Below, piece by piece: positions 48,676-56,657 of a stretch of DNA of 64,000 bases. The position numbers and the translations under genes are program-made. Source of the stretch: Aquabacterium sp. OR-4 (GTDB lineage Bacteria > Pseudomonadota > Gammaproteobacteria > Burkholderiales > Burkholderiaceae_C); the NCBI RefSeq assembly GCF_025290835.2, contig NZ_JAOCQD020000001.1, positions 2,480,001-2,544,000 on the forward strand, given 5' to 3'. A model generated the notes under the pieces. It saw nothing but the letters and a program-made list of their open reading frames with translations, was not told the DNA's origin and made no database searches. How positions within the stretch are numbered: the stretch's first letter is position 1; each line of letters starts with the position of its first letter.

Positions 48676-50157
48676 TTGGCCGCCGCATCGGCCACGGGCT
48701 GGCGCGCCCGCCTGGCAGCGGCCTGGCAGGCCTTGCGCTCGCGCTGGCCACAGCGCGGCAGCGCCGGCCCGCGGCGCCAGGCACTGGCAGCCCTGTTCAG
48801 CCAGGATTTCATGTGGCCGCGCACGCCGCGCCAGGTGGCGCGCTGGGTGCAGCGCCATGGCAGCCTGCAGCCGCTGGCCGCGCCCGACTGGCCGCAACGC
48901 CCGGTCGGGCCCGAGGCCGCGCTGCTGCAGGCCGCCCGCCGCCAGGGCCGGCCGCATGTCGTGACCCGCCATGTGCTCACCGCCGCCATCGGCGTGGGCG
49001 ATCGCCGCATCCGTCTGCTGATCGATGCCGACGGTCACATCCTCGGCCCGCGCGCCTACGACCGCCGGCGCATCGGCACCCTGGCCACGGCCGGCGGCAG
49101 CCTGCTGGGCGCCGCGCTGCTGACCGCGGTGCTAGGCCCCTGGCGCCATGCCGCCCCGGCCGCTGACGACACGGCGCTGGCCGCGGCCCATGCCGCGGCC
49201 GCAGCCTCGCAGGCCGCCGCCGCAGACGCTGCCGCATCAGCCGCCACATCAGCCGCCGCATCAGCCTCGGCGGCCGTGGCAGCGGCCAGCGCCGCCAACG
49301 GCACGGCCTCTGCACCGGACGCGGCGCTGCCGATGGCGCACGCCGACCCGGCCGCCGCCTCGGCGCCCGGGCCGTATCCGGCCGACATCCATGCCGCGGC
49401 CCACCCAGTAGCCCAGCCAGTCGCCCAGCCAGTCGCCCAGCCAACGGGCCACGCAACGGCCACCGCCGCCCACCCGGCCACCCACCCCACCGTCAGCGCA
49501 CTGGCCACCACGCCCGCGCAGGCAGACGAAGCGCATGCCGCCACAGCAGCAGCGGCGGCGACGCCAAGCGCCACGCCCGCCGCCAGTGCAGTCGCCCCGC
49601 CGGCAGCGCCGGCAGCGCCGGTGAGCGTGGTCACGGTCACCCGCACGCCGCCGCCACCCTACCCGGTGACCCGTGCCTCGGGCCCGGTGGTGGCCATCCG
49701 CTGGCGCCTGTCCGACGACGAGAAGCAGGCCGCCCGCGAGCAGGTGGCCGCCGCACGGGCCGCGGCCCAGGGCGGCGCCACGGCCGCGCCGGTGACGGCC
49801 CCCGAGCCAGCCGGCAATACCGCGCCCAGCCCGGCGCCCGGCCTGCCGGTGCAGGCCGGCGGCCCGCGCCCCACCGGCCCGCTGGAAACGGCCGTGCGTG
49901 TGGCCCAGCCGCCGGCCAAGGTGTATGCCGTGGTCACGCCGGGCATCCCGCAGCGCGAGGCGGCCGAGGCCATCCTGGCGCAGATGATGTCGGTGCGCGT
50001 GCGCCTCAGGCCGCCCACCCCCGACCAGGGCGAGGTGCTGCTGCACCAGGGCCGCTGGCGCGCCGCGCTGTGGCCCTTTGCCTCGCTGGTCGAGGCCGAG
50101 CGCGCCCAGGCCATGCTGGTGGGCCGCGGCATGCGTGTCGAGGTCATCGAGCTCTGA
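48676..50157 (+). CDS. C-terminal fragment: membrane segment plus SPOR-like domain
   Basis: This open frame is the 3' part of the split gene described separately; it opens with a TTG, but coding character continues upstream (DGAHATPAAAVTDPPAAGA). It holds a basic helical region (FSQDFMWPRTPRQVARWVQRH), a hydrophobic helix at about 138-157 (LATAGGSLLGAALLTAVLG), a long Ala/Pro linker and a final 85-residue domain (KVYAVVTPGIPQREAAEAIL to RGMRVEVIEL). The last part has the two-repeat look of SPOR domains, which bind denuded septal peptidoglycan. If the upstream frameshifts are artefacts, this is not an independent gene. Confidence 0.5.
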   Translation: MAAASATGWRARLAAAWQALRSRWPQRGSAGPRRQALAALFSQDFMWPRTPRQVARWVQRHGSLQPLAAPDWPQRPVGPEAALLQAARRQGRPHVVTRHVLTAAIGVGDRRIRLLIDADGHILGPRAYDRRRIGTLATAGGSLLGAALLTAVLGPWRHAAPAADDTALAAAHAAAAASQAAAADAAASAATSAAASASAAVAAASAANGTASAPDAALPMAHADPAAASAPGPYPADIHAAAHPVAQPVAQPVAQPTGHATATAAHPATHPTVSALATTPAQADEAHAATAAAAATPSATPAASAVAPPAAPAAPVSVVTVTRTPPPPYPVTRASGPVVAIRWRLSDDEKQAAREQVAAARAAAQGGATAAPVTAPEPAGNTAPSPAPGLPVQAGGPRPTGPLETAVRVAQPPAKVYAVVTPGIPQREAAEAILAQMMSVRVRLRPPTPDQGEVLLHQGRWRAALWPFASLVEAERAQAMLVGRGMRVEVIEL

Positions 50158-50546
50158 CGCGCCGGGCCCGCGTGGCCGCCGGCCGCCATCGCGCCGCCAG
50201 GCACCATCCCCACGTTGAAGCACCGCCGGCCGGGCGGCGCGGGCTCACATCCGGTTACGCCATGTGATACTGATTTCGACCCCGCCACAGATGCGGGGCC
50301 GGGTGTCGTTGGGGCCGAGACGGCCGGCCATTGCCAGGGCCGGCCGATTGCCATCTGGCTGTTGATGGAGTGCGCCAGCCCATGCCCATACCCGCCCCGA
50401 CCGGCCCTGCCGTGGCCGTGCCGCCCGCCCGGCGCGATGCCGCGCTGCACTGGCCCGCCGCCCGCGGCCTGAGCCCGCGCCCGAGCCGCGTGCTGGCTGC
50501 CGCCGGGCACCGCCCCACGCCAGCCGCGCCGCATCAGGAGTGAGGC
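50158..50546 (+). other. Region upstream of the first TIR/STAND module
   Basis: 389 bases. TGTGATACT with -10 hexamer GATACT at 50266-50271 looks like an extended -10, but there is no good -35. A short open frame with an ATG at 50382 and a stop inside the TIR ribosome site (50541-50543) would give 53 residues, Pro/Ala/Arg rich; it has high third-position GC but no recognisable features, so I list it only as a possibility. AGGAG at 50536-50540 serves the TIR gene. Confidence 0.35.
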
Positions 50547-51968
50547 ATGGGCTACCTGCCGCAGTTCAAGAACGACCTGTTCCTCAGCTACCGCCGCGCC
50601 AGCAACGAGGGCCCCGACGCCTGGATCGACACCTTTCGCACGCAGGTCGAGACCGTGCTGCGCGACCGCGTGGGCGACATCAGCATCTGGCGCGACAAGG
50701 ACGAGCTCAACGCCGGCGAGGCCTGGCGGCCGGCCATTGCCGAGGGCATCGACACCTCGGGCCTGTTTCTGGCGGTGATCTCGCGCACCTACTTCGACAG
50801 CCCCGAGTGCCGCAAGGAGTTCGACCGCTTTCTCGGCCGGCTCAAGGCCGGCGCGGGCGACGGCCTCAAGCTGGTGCCGATCTTCAAGCATCCGCCCAAG
50901 CCCGACCAGGAGCTGCCGCGCGAGCTGGCCGAGATCGGCCACCACGAGTTCTTCGTGCGCGAGCCCAAGCCCTGGCGCGAACTCGACCCCAAGCTGGCCA
51001 GCGACTACGGGCCCTACCACGAGCGCATGGGCCGCGTGCTGTTCGAGCTGGCCGAGGCCATCGAGGCCCTGCACAGCCAGCAAAAGAAGCAGGCACTGGG
51101 CAAGGTGTTTCTGGCCACCGTGCCGCCCGAGCTGAACAGCGACCGCGAGCGCCTGCGCAGCGATCTGCGGCTGAGCAACTTCGTGGTGGTGCCCGAGCGC
51201 GAATACCTGTGGAACGCCGACGACTACCAGGACCGCATCGCGCAAGACCTGGCCGATTCGCTGCTGGCCGTGCACCTGGTGTCGGGCACCGCGTCCACCG
51301 AGCCGCTGTCGGCCGAGCGCAGCCGCATCCAGCTGCAGCTGGCCGCCGAGGCCATGGCCCGCCATGGCCGCCCCGCGCCACTGGTGCGCATGCTCAAGTC
51401 CGAGACGGTCGATGCCGCCACGCAGCCGCTGGTGGAGTACATCCGCAACGTCATGCCCGACAAGGGCATCGAGCTGTTCGAGGGCTCGCTCGAAGAGCTC
51501 AAGTCGGACATGTTCGGCAAGCTGCCCAAGCCGGCGCCCAAGACCGCCGCCCGGGCCGTGGCCAAGCCGCGCGAGATGGCCGTGCTGGTCGAAGACGGCG
51601 AGGCGGCCGAGATCGACGCGCTCAAGCAGTTGCTCACCGCCAAGCTGGGCGTCAAGCCGCTGGTGCAGCGCTTCACCGGCAGCACGCCCAAGGACGCCGG
51701 GCGCCTGGCCAAGGTGCTGGCCGACTGCCCGCAGGCGCTGGTGGTGTGGCACCGACAAGATGACGACTGGGTGCAGGCCCTGCTGGACAGCGAGGTGCTG
51801 GCCGGGCACGCCAGCCCCGAGCGCCTGGCGGTGTATGTCATGGGTGAGGGCAACGACATGAAGACCGACTTCGCCACGCCGCAGGCCAGCCTGATCCGGG
51901 CCCTGGTGAGCCCGGCCGAGGCCGAGCTGGCCGCCTTCGTCAAGGCCTGGCCGGACGGGTCCGTCTGA
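50547..51968 (+). CDS. TIR-domain protein, partner of STAND NTPase (module 1)
   Basis: 473 residues; AGGAG lies 6 bases before the ATG. The N-terminal TIR domain (about 8-150) opens KNDLFLSYRRAS and has SIWRDKDELNAGEAW and Glu91 in SPECRKEFDRF, at the place of the NADase catalytic Glu. The middle (about 185-330, VFLATVPPELNSDRERLRSDL) resembles a second TIR-like or DUF4062-like fold. A C-terminal alpha/beta domain (MAVLVEDGEAAEI to the end, with QALVVWHRQDDDWVQ) has a counterpart in the second TIR protein at 59667. Bacterial TIR domains typically cleave NAD+ or make cADPR-like signals. The stop shares one base with the next ATG, so it is coupled to the STAND gene. Confidence 0.82.
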   Translation: MGYLPQFKNDLFLSYRRASNEGPDAWIDTFRTQVETVLRDRVGDISIWRDKDELNAGEAWRPAIAEGIDTSGLFLAVISRTYFDSPECRKEFDRFLGRLKAGAGDGLKLVPIFKHPPKPDQELPRELAEIGHHEFFVREPKPWRELDPKLASDYGPYHERMGRVLFELAEAIEALHSQQKKQALGKVFLATVPPELNSDRERLRSDLRLSNFVVVPEREYLWNADDYQDRIAQDLADSLLAVHLVSGTASTEPLSAERSRIQLQLAAEAMARHGRPAPLVRMLKSETVDAATQPLVEYIRNVMPDKGIELFEGSLEELKSDMFGKLPKPAPKTAARAVAKPREMAVLVEDGEAAEIDALKQLLTAKLGVKPLVQRFTGSTPKDAGRLAKVLADCPQALVVWHRQDDDWVQALLDSEVLAGHASPERLAVYVMGEGNDMKTDFATPQASLIRALVSPAEAELAAFVKAWPDGSV

Positions 51969-54900
51969 TGGCCGGCGAGCACGCGCTGGCCCTCATCGCC
52001 GCCAACCCCTTTCCGGGCCTGCGGGCCTTCAAGCCTGGTGAGTCCGACCGCTTCTTCGGCCGCGGCCAACAGATCGCCGAGCTGGCCACGCACCTGGACG
52101 CGCTGCCCTTTCTGGCCGTCTCGGGCGCCTCGGGCTGCGGCAAAAGCTCGCTGGTGCTGGCCGGCCTGCTGGCCGAGCTGCGCGAGCGCCATGCCGACGG
52201 CCACGGTGCCGACTGGCGGCCGGTGGTCATGCGCCCCGGCAACCGCCCGATCGAGCGCCTGGCCGAGGCCCTGGCGCATGTGCTGCACGACGATGAAGAC
52301 GAAGATCTCGACCACACGCTGGGCGATCTGGCCGAGCAGCGCCTGGCGCGCAGCGGCGCCTTGTTCGGCCAGCTGCGCCTGGGTGGCCAGGGCCTGGTCG
52401 AGGCGGTGCGCCAGTCGCGCCTGGCGCGGCGCTCGCCCGCAGCGCGGGTGCTGCTGGTGGTGGATCAGTTCGAGGAGGTGTTCCGCTTCAAGCGCATGAG
52501 CGACCCCGACGAATCGGCCGCCTTCGTCAAGCTGCTGCTGGCCGCGGCGCACGACCCGGCCTCGCCGGTCAGCGTGGTGATCACGCTGCGTTCCGATGCG
52601 CTGGGCAACTGCGCCGAGTTCCACGATCTGCCCGAGGCCGTGAGCCGCGGCGGCTACCTGGTGCCGCGCCTGAAGCGCGAGCAGCGTAAGGAAGCCATCG
52701 TGCGGCCGATCGAATGGCGCGGCGCGCGCATCGCACCCCGCCTGGTGCAGCGCCTGCTCAACGATGTGAGCGACGATTTCGACGATCTGCCGGTGATGCA
52801 GCATGTGCTGTCGCGCACCTGGCAGCGCTGGGCCGAGGCCTGCGCCGGCAGCCGCCCGCTCGACCTCGAAGACTACGACGCCGTGGGCACCGCGGCCCAG
52901 GCGCTCGAGAACCATGCCGAGGAGGCGCGCACCTCGCTGGGCCCGCTGGGCGCGCCCGGCGGCACGGTGGAGCGGGTGTTTCGTGCCCTCACCGAGCGCG
53001 TGGGCGACGGCACCGAGGTGCGCCGCCCGCTGCCCTATGCGCAGCTGCTGGCCATTGCCGGCGACGGCAGCGAGGCCGGCCAGGCCGCGGTGCGCGAGGT
53101 GGTCGAGCGCTACCGCCGCGCCGACACCGCCTTCTTGCTGCCCGGTGCCGAGATCAGCCTCGATGACGCGCCGGTGATCGACATCTCGCACGAAAGCCTG
53201 ATCCGGCTGTGGAAGCAGCTGCGCGCCTGGGTGGCCGCCGAGGCCGAGGCCGCCACCGAGCTCGAGCGCCTGCTCGCCGCCACCCGCCGCCGCAGCGATG
53301 GCCAGGGCGAGCCGCTGCGCGGCGCCGACCTGGCGCGCACGCGCGAATGGCTGGCCGCCCAGCGTCCCTCGGCCGGCTGGGTGCAGCTGGTGGCCGGTGG
53401 CGATGGCGCGGCCCAGCGCGATGCGCTGCAGGCCTTCGTGGACGACAGCAACAGCGCCGAACACAAGGCGCTGCGCCGGCACCGCCTGCAGCGCCTGAGC
53501 TGGCAGGCGGTGATGGTGCTGGGCGTGCTGGGCGTGTTTGCCTTCGCGTTCTACAGCGCGCGCGAGCAGCGCCTGGCGCGCGCCCGCGAACTCACCAACC
53601 AGGCCTTGCTGGAGCTGCCGCGCGACCCCGCCGCCAGCGCCCACCTGGCGCTGGCCGCGCTGAGTGGCGATGACGGCAACCGCCGCGCCGACTACGCGCT
53701 GCGCCAGGCCATGACGGCGCTGGCCGTGGCGCGGCCCGAGGCCATCGTGCCGCTGGGCGAAGCGCTGGCCGACGCGCGCTTCTCGGCCGGCCAGCGCTGG
53801 CTGCTGGCGGCCGGCGGGCGCACGGTGTGGCTGCTGGACCCCGCCACGCTGGCGGTGAAACACACGCTCAGCGCACCGGCCCCGGTGTCGCAGGCCTGGG
53901 TGCTGGGCCAGGGCGCGGCCGAGCGCGTCCTGGTCTACACCCAGGATTGGCGCGTGCACCTGCTGCCGCTGCCGTCGGGTGCCGCCGCCGAGCCGCAAAG
54001 CCTGGCCTGCCCCGGCACCCATGGCACCGCACGCGCCGTGGCGGTGGACGATGGCGCCACGCCGCAGCTGGCGCTGGGTTGCTCCGATGGCTCGCTGCTG
54101 CTGGCCTCACTGGCCGACGGGCGCCTGGGTGAAGCGCAGACCCTGCTGCCCACATCGCCCCAGCAGCACACCGTCACGGCGCTGGCCTTTGCCGCCGATG
54201 GCGACTGGCTGGCCGCCGGCGACAACACCGGCCAGGTGCGGGCGTGGAAACGCGGGCTCGCGGCGCGCGCCTGGATCGGCCAGGGCTCGGCCGGCGCGTC
54301 GGCGCTGCGCCACGACACGGCCGTGCGCGACCTGGCCTTCCACCCCGACACGCCCTCGCTGCTGGCCAGCGCCGGCGACGACCGCAGCGCACGCGTCTGG
54401 CGGCTTGATCTCGAGCGCGGCCTGCTGGCCGAGGGCGGCAAGGCCGACGATGGCAGCGTGGTCAAACCCATGGAGCAGCTGAGCCACGACCGCCCGGTGC
54501 TGCGCGTGCGCTGGGTGCGCCGCAGCGACGACCAGCACAAGCTGATGACCGTGTCGGACAAGCGCGTGATCTTCTGGACCAATGCCACCACCAGCGACCA
54601 GCGCCGCCACGACGACTGGGTGATGGACGCCGACGTGTCGGCCGATGGCGAGCTGCTGGTTTCGGCCTCGGCCGACGGCACGGCGCGGGTGTGGTCCACC
54701 CGCAGCGTCACGCCCATGGCCGTATTGCGCGGCCACAGCAACGAGGTGCGGCGCGCCTTCTTCGGCCCGGGCGGCCAGGTGTTCACCGTCAGCGCCGACC
54801 ACACGCTGCGACGCTGGCGCATTGCCGCGCCGGCGGTGCTGGATGCCGCCGGCCACTGGCAGGAGAGCGTGGCCTTCAACCCGCGCGGCGATCGGGCGCT

Positions 54901-55924
54901 GATCTGCGGCGAAGCCCGGCACGAAGCCGGCGCCAAGGCCAGGCCCGGCAACGCCCCGGCGCGGCAGTGCCGCATCGCGCCGCTGGCCGATCTGGGCCGG
55001 CGCGACCAGGCCGATGACGAACGGCTGGAAGCCGCACCGGCCGACACCGTGAGCGCCGGCAGCTGGCGCCACGATGGCAGCCAGGTGCTGGCCCTGGCCG
55101 ACACGCACGACATCTACGCCCGCCGGCGCCCGGTGCTGTGGGATGCCGCCACGCGCCGGCGCATCACGCCCGACTGGTTGCAGCGCTGGACGACCGCCGC
55201 CTTCAACCCGCTGCGCCCCGAGCTGGTGACCAGCCGGCGCGGCGGCGCCGACGCCCCCGAGGGCGAGCTGGCCGTGTGGGCCGTGGCGGCACTGGCCGAG
55301 GCCGAGCCGACACCGCTGCTGCGCCTGCGCGGCCCCACCGGCCACCTGGCCCCGGCCATCAGCGCCGATGGCCGCTGGCTGGCCACCGCCGACGACAACG
55401 ACGTGCTGCTGTGGGATCGCCAGGCGGCGCAGGCCCCACCGCTGCGACTGCGCGGCCATGCCGGCACGGTGCGCAGCCTGGCCTTCAGCGCCGACAGCCA
55501 GGCCCTGCTGAGCGCCAGCGGCGACCGCACGGCGCGCGTCTGGCCGCTCAAGGCGGTGGGCGCGGGCGCGTTGCCGCCGGCCGTGCTGCTGTCGGGCGGC
55601 CACAGCGCCGCGGTGATGAGCGCGGTGTTCAGCCCCGATGGCCGCTTTGTGGCCACCGGCGGCGCCGACAACAGCGTGCGCGTGTGGGACGCCCGCCAGG
55701 GCTGGGAGATCTCGGCCCTGCACCGCCACGGCGACGCCGTGCCGGCGCTGGCCTGGCACCCCGATGGCCGCATCGCCTCGGCCAGCGACGACGGCACCGT
55801 GCTGCTGGGCCCCTGCCAGCCCTGCGTGGCGCCGCTCGACAAGCTGCTCGAGGATGCGCGGCTGGTGCCGCAGTCGCCGGTGGCGGCGGCCAGCGCCGCG
55901 CTGCCGCGGCCGGCCTCGCGATGA
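51968..55924 (+). CDS. STAND (nSTAND1-like) NTPase with WD40 repeats (module 1)
   Basis: 1318 residues. It opens ANPFPGLRAFKPGESDRFFGR, the usual nSTAND1 entry, with Walker A GASGCGKSS at 53-61 and Walker B LLVVDQFEEVF (Asp166). ISHESLIRLWKQL near 407-419 closes the NTPase/winged-helix region. One membrane helix lies at about 512-529, then a WD40 propeller to the C-terminus (for example LRGHAGTVRSLAFSADSQAL and VFSPDGRFVATGGAD), probably with seven or more blades. STAND NTPases form oligomers after a ligand binds the repeat domain. Coupling to the TIR gene suggests that the WD40/STAND part senses and the TIR protein executes. Confidence 0.88.
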   Translation: MAGEHALALIAANPFPGLRAFKPGESDRFFGRGQQIAELATHLDALPFLAVSGASGCGKSSLVLAGLLAELRERHADGHGADWRPVVMRPGNRPIERLAEALAHVLHDDEDEDLDHTLGDLAEQRLARSGALFGQLRLGGQGLVEAVRQSRLARRSPAARVLLVVDQFEEVFRFKRMSDPDESAAFVKLLLAAAHDPASPVSVVITLRSDALGNCAEFHDLPEAVSRGGYLVPRLKREQRKEAIVRPIEWRGARIAPRLVQRLLNDVSDDFDDLPVMQHVLSRTWQRWAEACAGSRPLDLEDYDAVGTAAQALENHAEEARTSLGPLGAPGGTVERVFRALTERVGDGTEVRRPLPYAQLLAIAGDGSEAGQAAVREVVERYRRADTAFLLPGAEISLDDAPVIDISHESLIRLWKQLRAWVAAEAEAATELERLLAATRRRSDGQGEPLRGADLARTREWLAAQRPSAGWVQLVAGGDGAAQRDALQAFVDDSNSAEHKALRRHRLQRLSWQAVMVLGVLGVFAFAFYSAREQRLARARELTNQALLELPRDPAASAHLALAALSGDDGNRRADYALRQAMTALAVARPEAIVPLGEALADARFSAGQRWLLAAGGRTVWLLDPATLAVKHTLSAPAPVSQAWVLGQGAAERVLVYTQDWRVHLLPLPSGAAAEPQSLACPGTHGTARAVAVDDGATPQLALGCSDGSLLLASLADGRLGEAQTLLPTSPQQHTVTALAFAADGDWLAAGDNTGQVRAWKRGLAARAWIGQGSAGASALRHDTAVRDLAFHPDTPSLLASAGDDRSARVWRLDLERGLLAEGGKADDGSVVKPMEQLSHDRPVLRVRWVRRSDDQHKLMTVSDKRVIFWTNATTSDQRRHDDWVMDADVSADGELLVSASADGTARVWSTRSVTPMAVLRGHSNEVRRAFFGPGGQVFTVSADHTLRRWRIAAPAVLDAAGHWQESVAFNPRGDRALICGEARHEAGAKARPGNAPARQCRIAPLADLGRRDQADDERLEAAPADTVSAGSWRHDGSQVLALADTHDIYARRRPVLWDAATRRRITPDWLQRWTTAAFNPLRPELVTSRRGGADAPEGELAVWAVAALAEAEPTPLLRLRGPTGHLAPAISADGRWLATADDNDVLLWDRQAAQAPPLRLRGHAGTVRSLAFSADSQALLSASGDRTARVWPLKAVGAGALPPAVLLSGGHSAAVMSAVFSPDGRFVATGGADNSVRVWDARQGWEISALHRHGDAVPALAWHPDGRIASASDDGTVLLGPCQPCVAPLDKLLEDARLVPQSPVAAASAALPRPASR

Positions 55925-56047
55925 CACCGGCCGGGTTCTGAACCGGGCATCCCCAATGCGTGGTGTCGGGACGCCGGTGCGCGGCTTAGCATGCGCCCCG
56001 ACCCACACACTGCAAGCACGCGCACCTGCCGCGTTGGAGGATGGACC

Positions 56048-56593
56048 ATGACCCACACACCCTGTCGCCCCAGCGGGCCCACCCAGACCGGCCGGCCGGC
56101 CGGCAACACCCGTGGCCGGCGCGCCGGTCTGGCGCTGCTGCCGCTGGCCGTGACCGGCCTGCTGGCCGGCTGCAGCCTGTTCGATCCCAAGACCGACCCC
56201 CAGGCCGGCAGCAACCTGGTCCCGCGGGTCACGCTCAAGGGCGATGAGATCGTCATCCAGCCCGAGGTGCTGCGCTACCGCAAGAGCGAAGGCCCGGTCA
56301 CCATCACCTGGCGCCTGGATGCGCGCAGCGGCGTCACGCTGGCCGACCCGGCGGTGGTGATCGAAGACCCCCGGCGCAAGCCGCTGGCGCCCGAGCCGGC
56401 GCTGGCCAAGCTGTGCCCCAAGGGATACGACTCACCCGAGGGCGTGTTCAGTTGCGGCCGCGGCGAGCGCGCCGGCGACTACCAGTGCAAGTACGCCAAT
56501 GCGAAGCCCGGCTGCTACAAGTACACGATGCGCTTGATGATCGACGGCAAGCTCAAGGAGCTCGATCCGCCGATCATCGGCTTCATGGACTGA
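56048..56593 (+). CDS. Predicted lipoprotein linked to the TIR/STAND module
   Basis: 181 residues; GGAGG at 56036-56040 lies 7 bases before the ATG. The N-terminus is long and basic, then LPLAVTGLLAGC gives a lipobox with Cys at about residue 42. The mature part is beta-rich (RVTLKGDEIVIQPEVLRYRK, VTITWRLDA) with four further cysteines (LCPKG, FSCGRG, YQCKY, PGCYK) that may form two disulfides. No family recognised. It is 123 bases after the STAND gene on the same strand, so it may be its envelope partner or a separate unit. Confidence 0.7.
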   Translation: MTHTPCRPSGPTQTGRPAGNTRGRRAGLALLPLAVTGLLAGCSLFDPKTDPQAGSNLVPRVTLKGDEIVIQPEVLRYRKSEGPVTITWRLDARSGVTLADPAVVIEDPRRKPLAPEPALAKLCPKGYDSPEGVFSCGRGERAGDYQCKYANAKPGCYKYTMRLMIDGKLKELDPPIIGFMD

Positions 56594-56657
56594 GGCCTGT
56601 TCACACGCCGCAAAGGGCACGCCGGGGTGGCCACGCGCCAGCGCAGCCGCCCGCAGC

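Larger units (their letters stand above)
47430..50157 (+). pseudogene. Acidic Ala/Pro-rich membrane protein gene split by two apparent frameshifts
   Basis: A conserved-looking N-terminus (MQAKQLHEVLARVVAWHNRH, then ISPQQVHSIGGVALPFA) starts at 47430 in one frame. From about 47650, near a CCCCC run, coding character moves back one base into a frame with an acidic Ala/Asp/Glu stretch (PLPPLPELPTLALPADAPE, (ES)n). Near 48545 it again moves back one base into the frame that runs through a membrane segment to the stop at 50157. Read together this is about 900 residues: globular N-terminus, acidic linker, helical part, membrane helix and SPOR-like C-terminus. Two sequencing deletions in GC-rich DNA, or a true pseudogene, would explain it. 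Confidence 0.6.

Noticed and set aside
50382..50543. 53-residue open frame before the first TIR gene
   Set aside because: It has high third-position GC but only Pro/Ala/Arg composition and no ribosome site; kept as a note in the intergenic entry, not as a gene.
51224..54022. Minus-strand frame of 932 codons opposite the TIR/STAND genes
   Set aside because: It has no recognisable motif and is antisense to strong TIR and Walker motifs.
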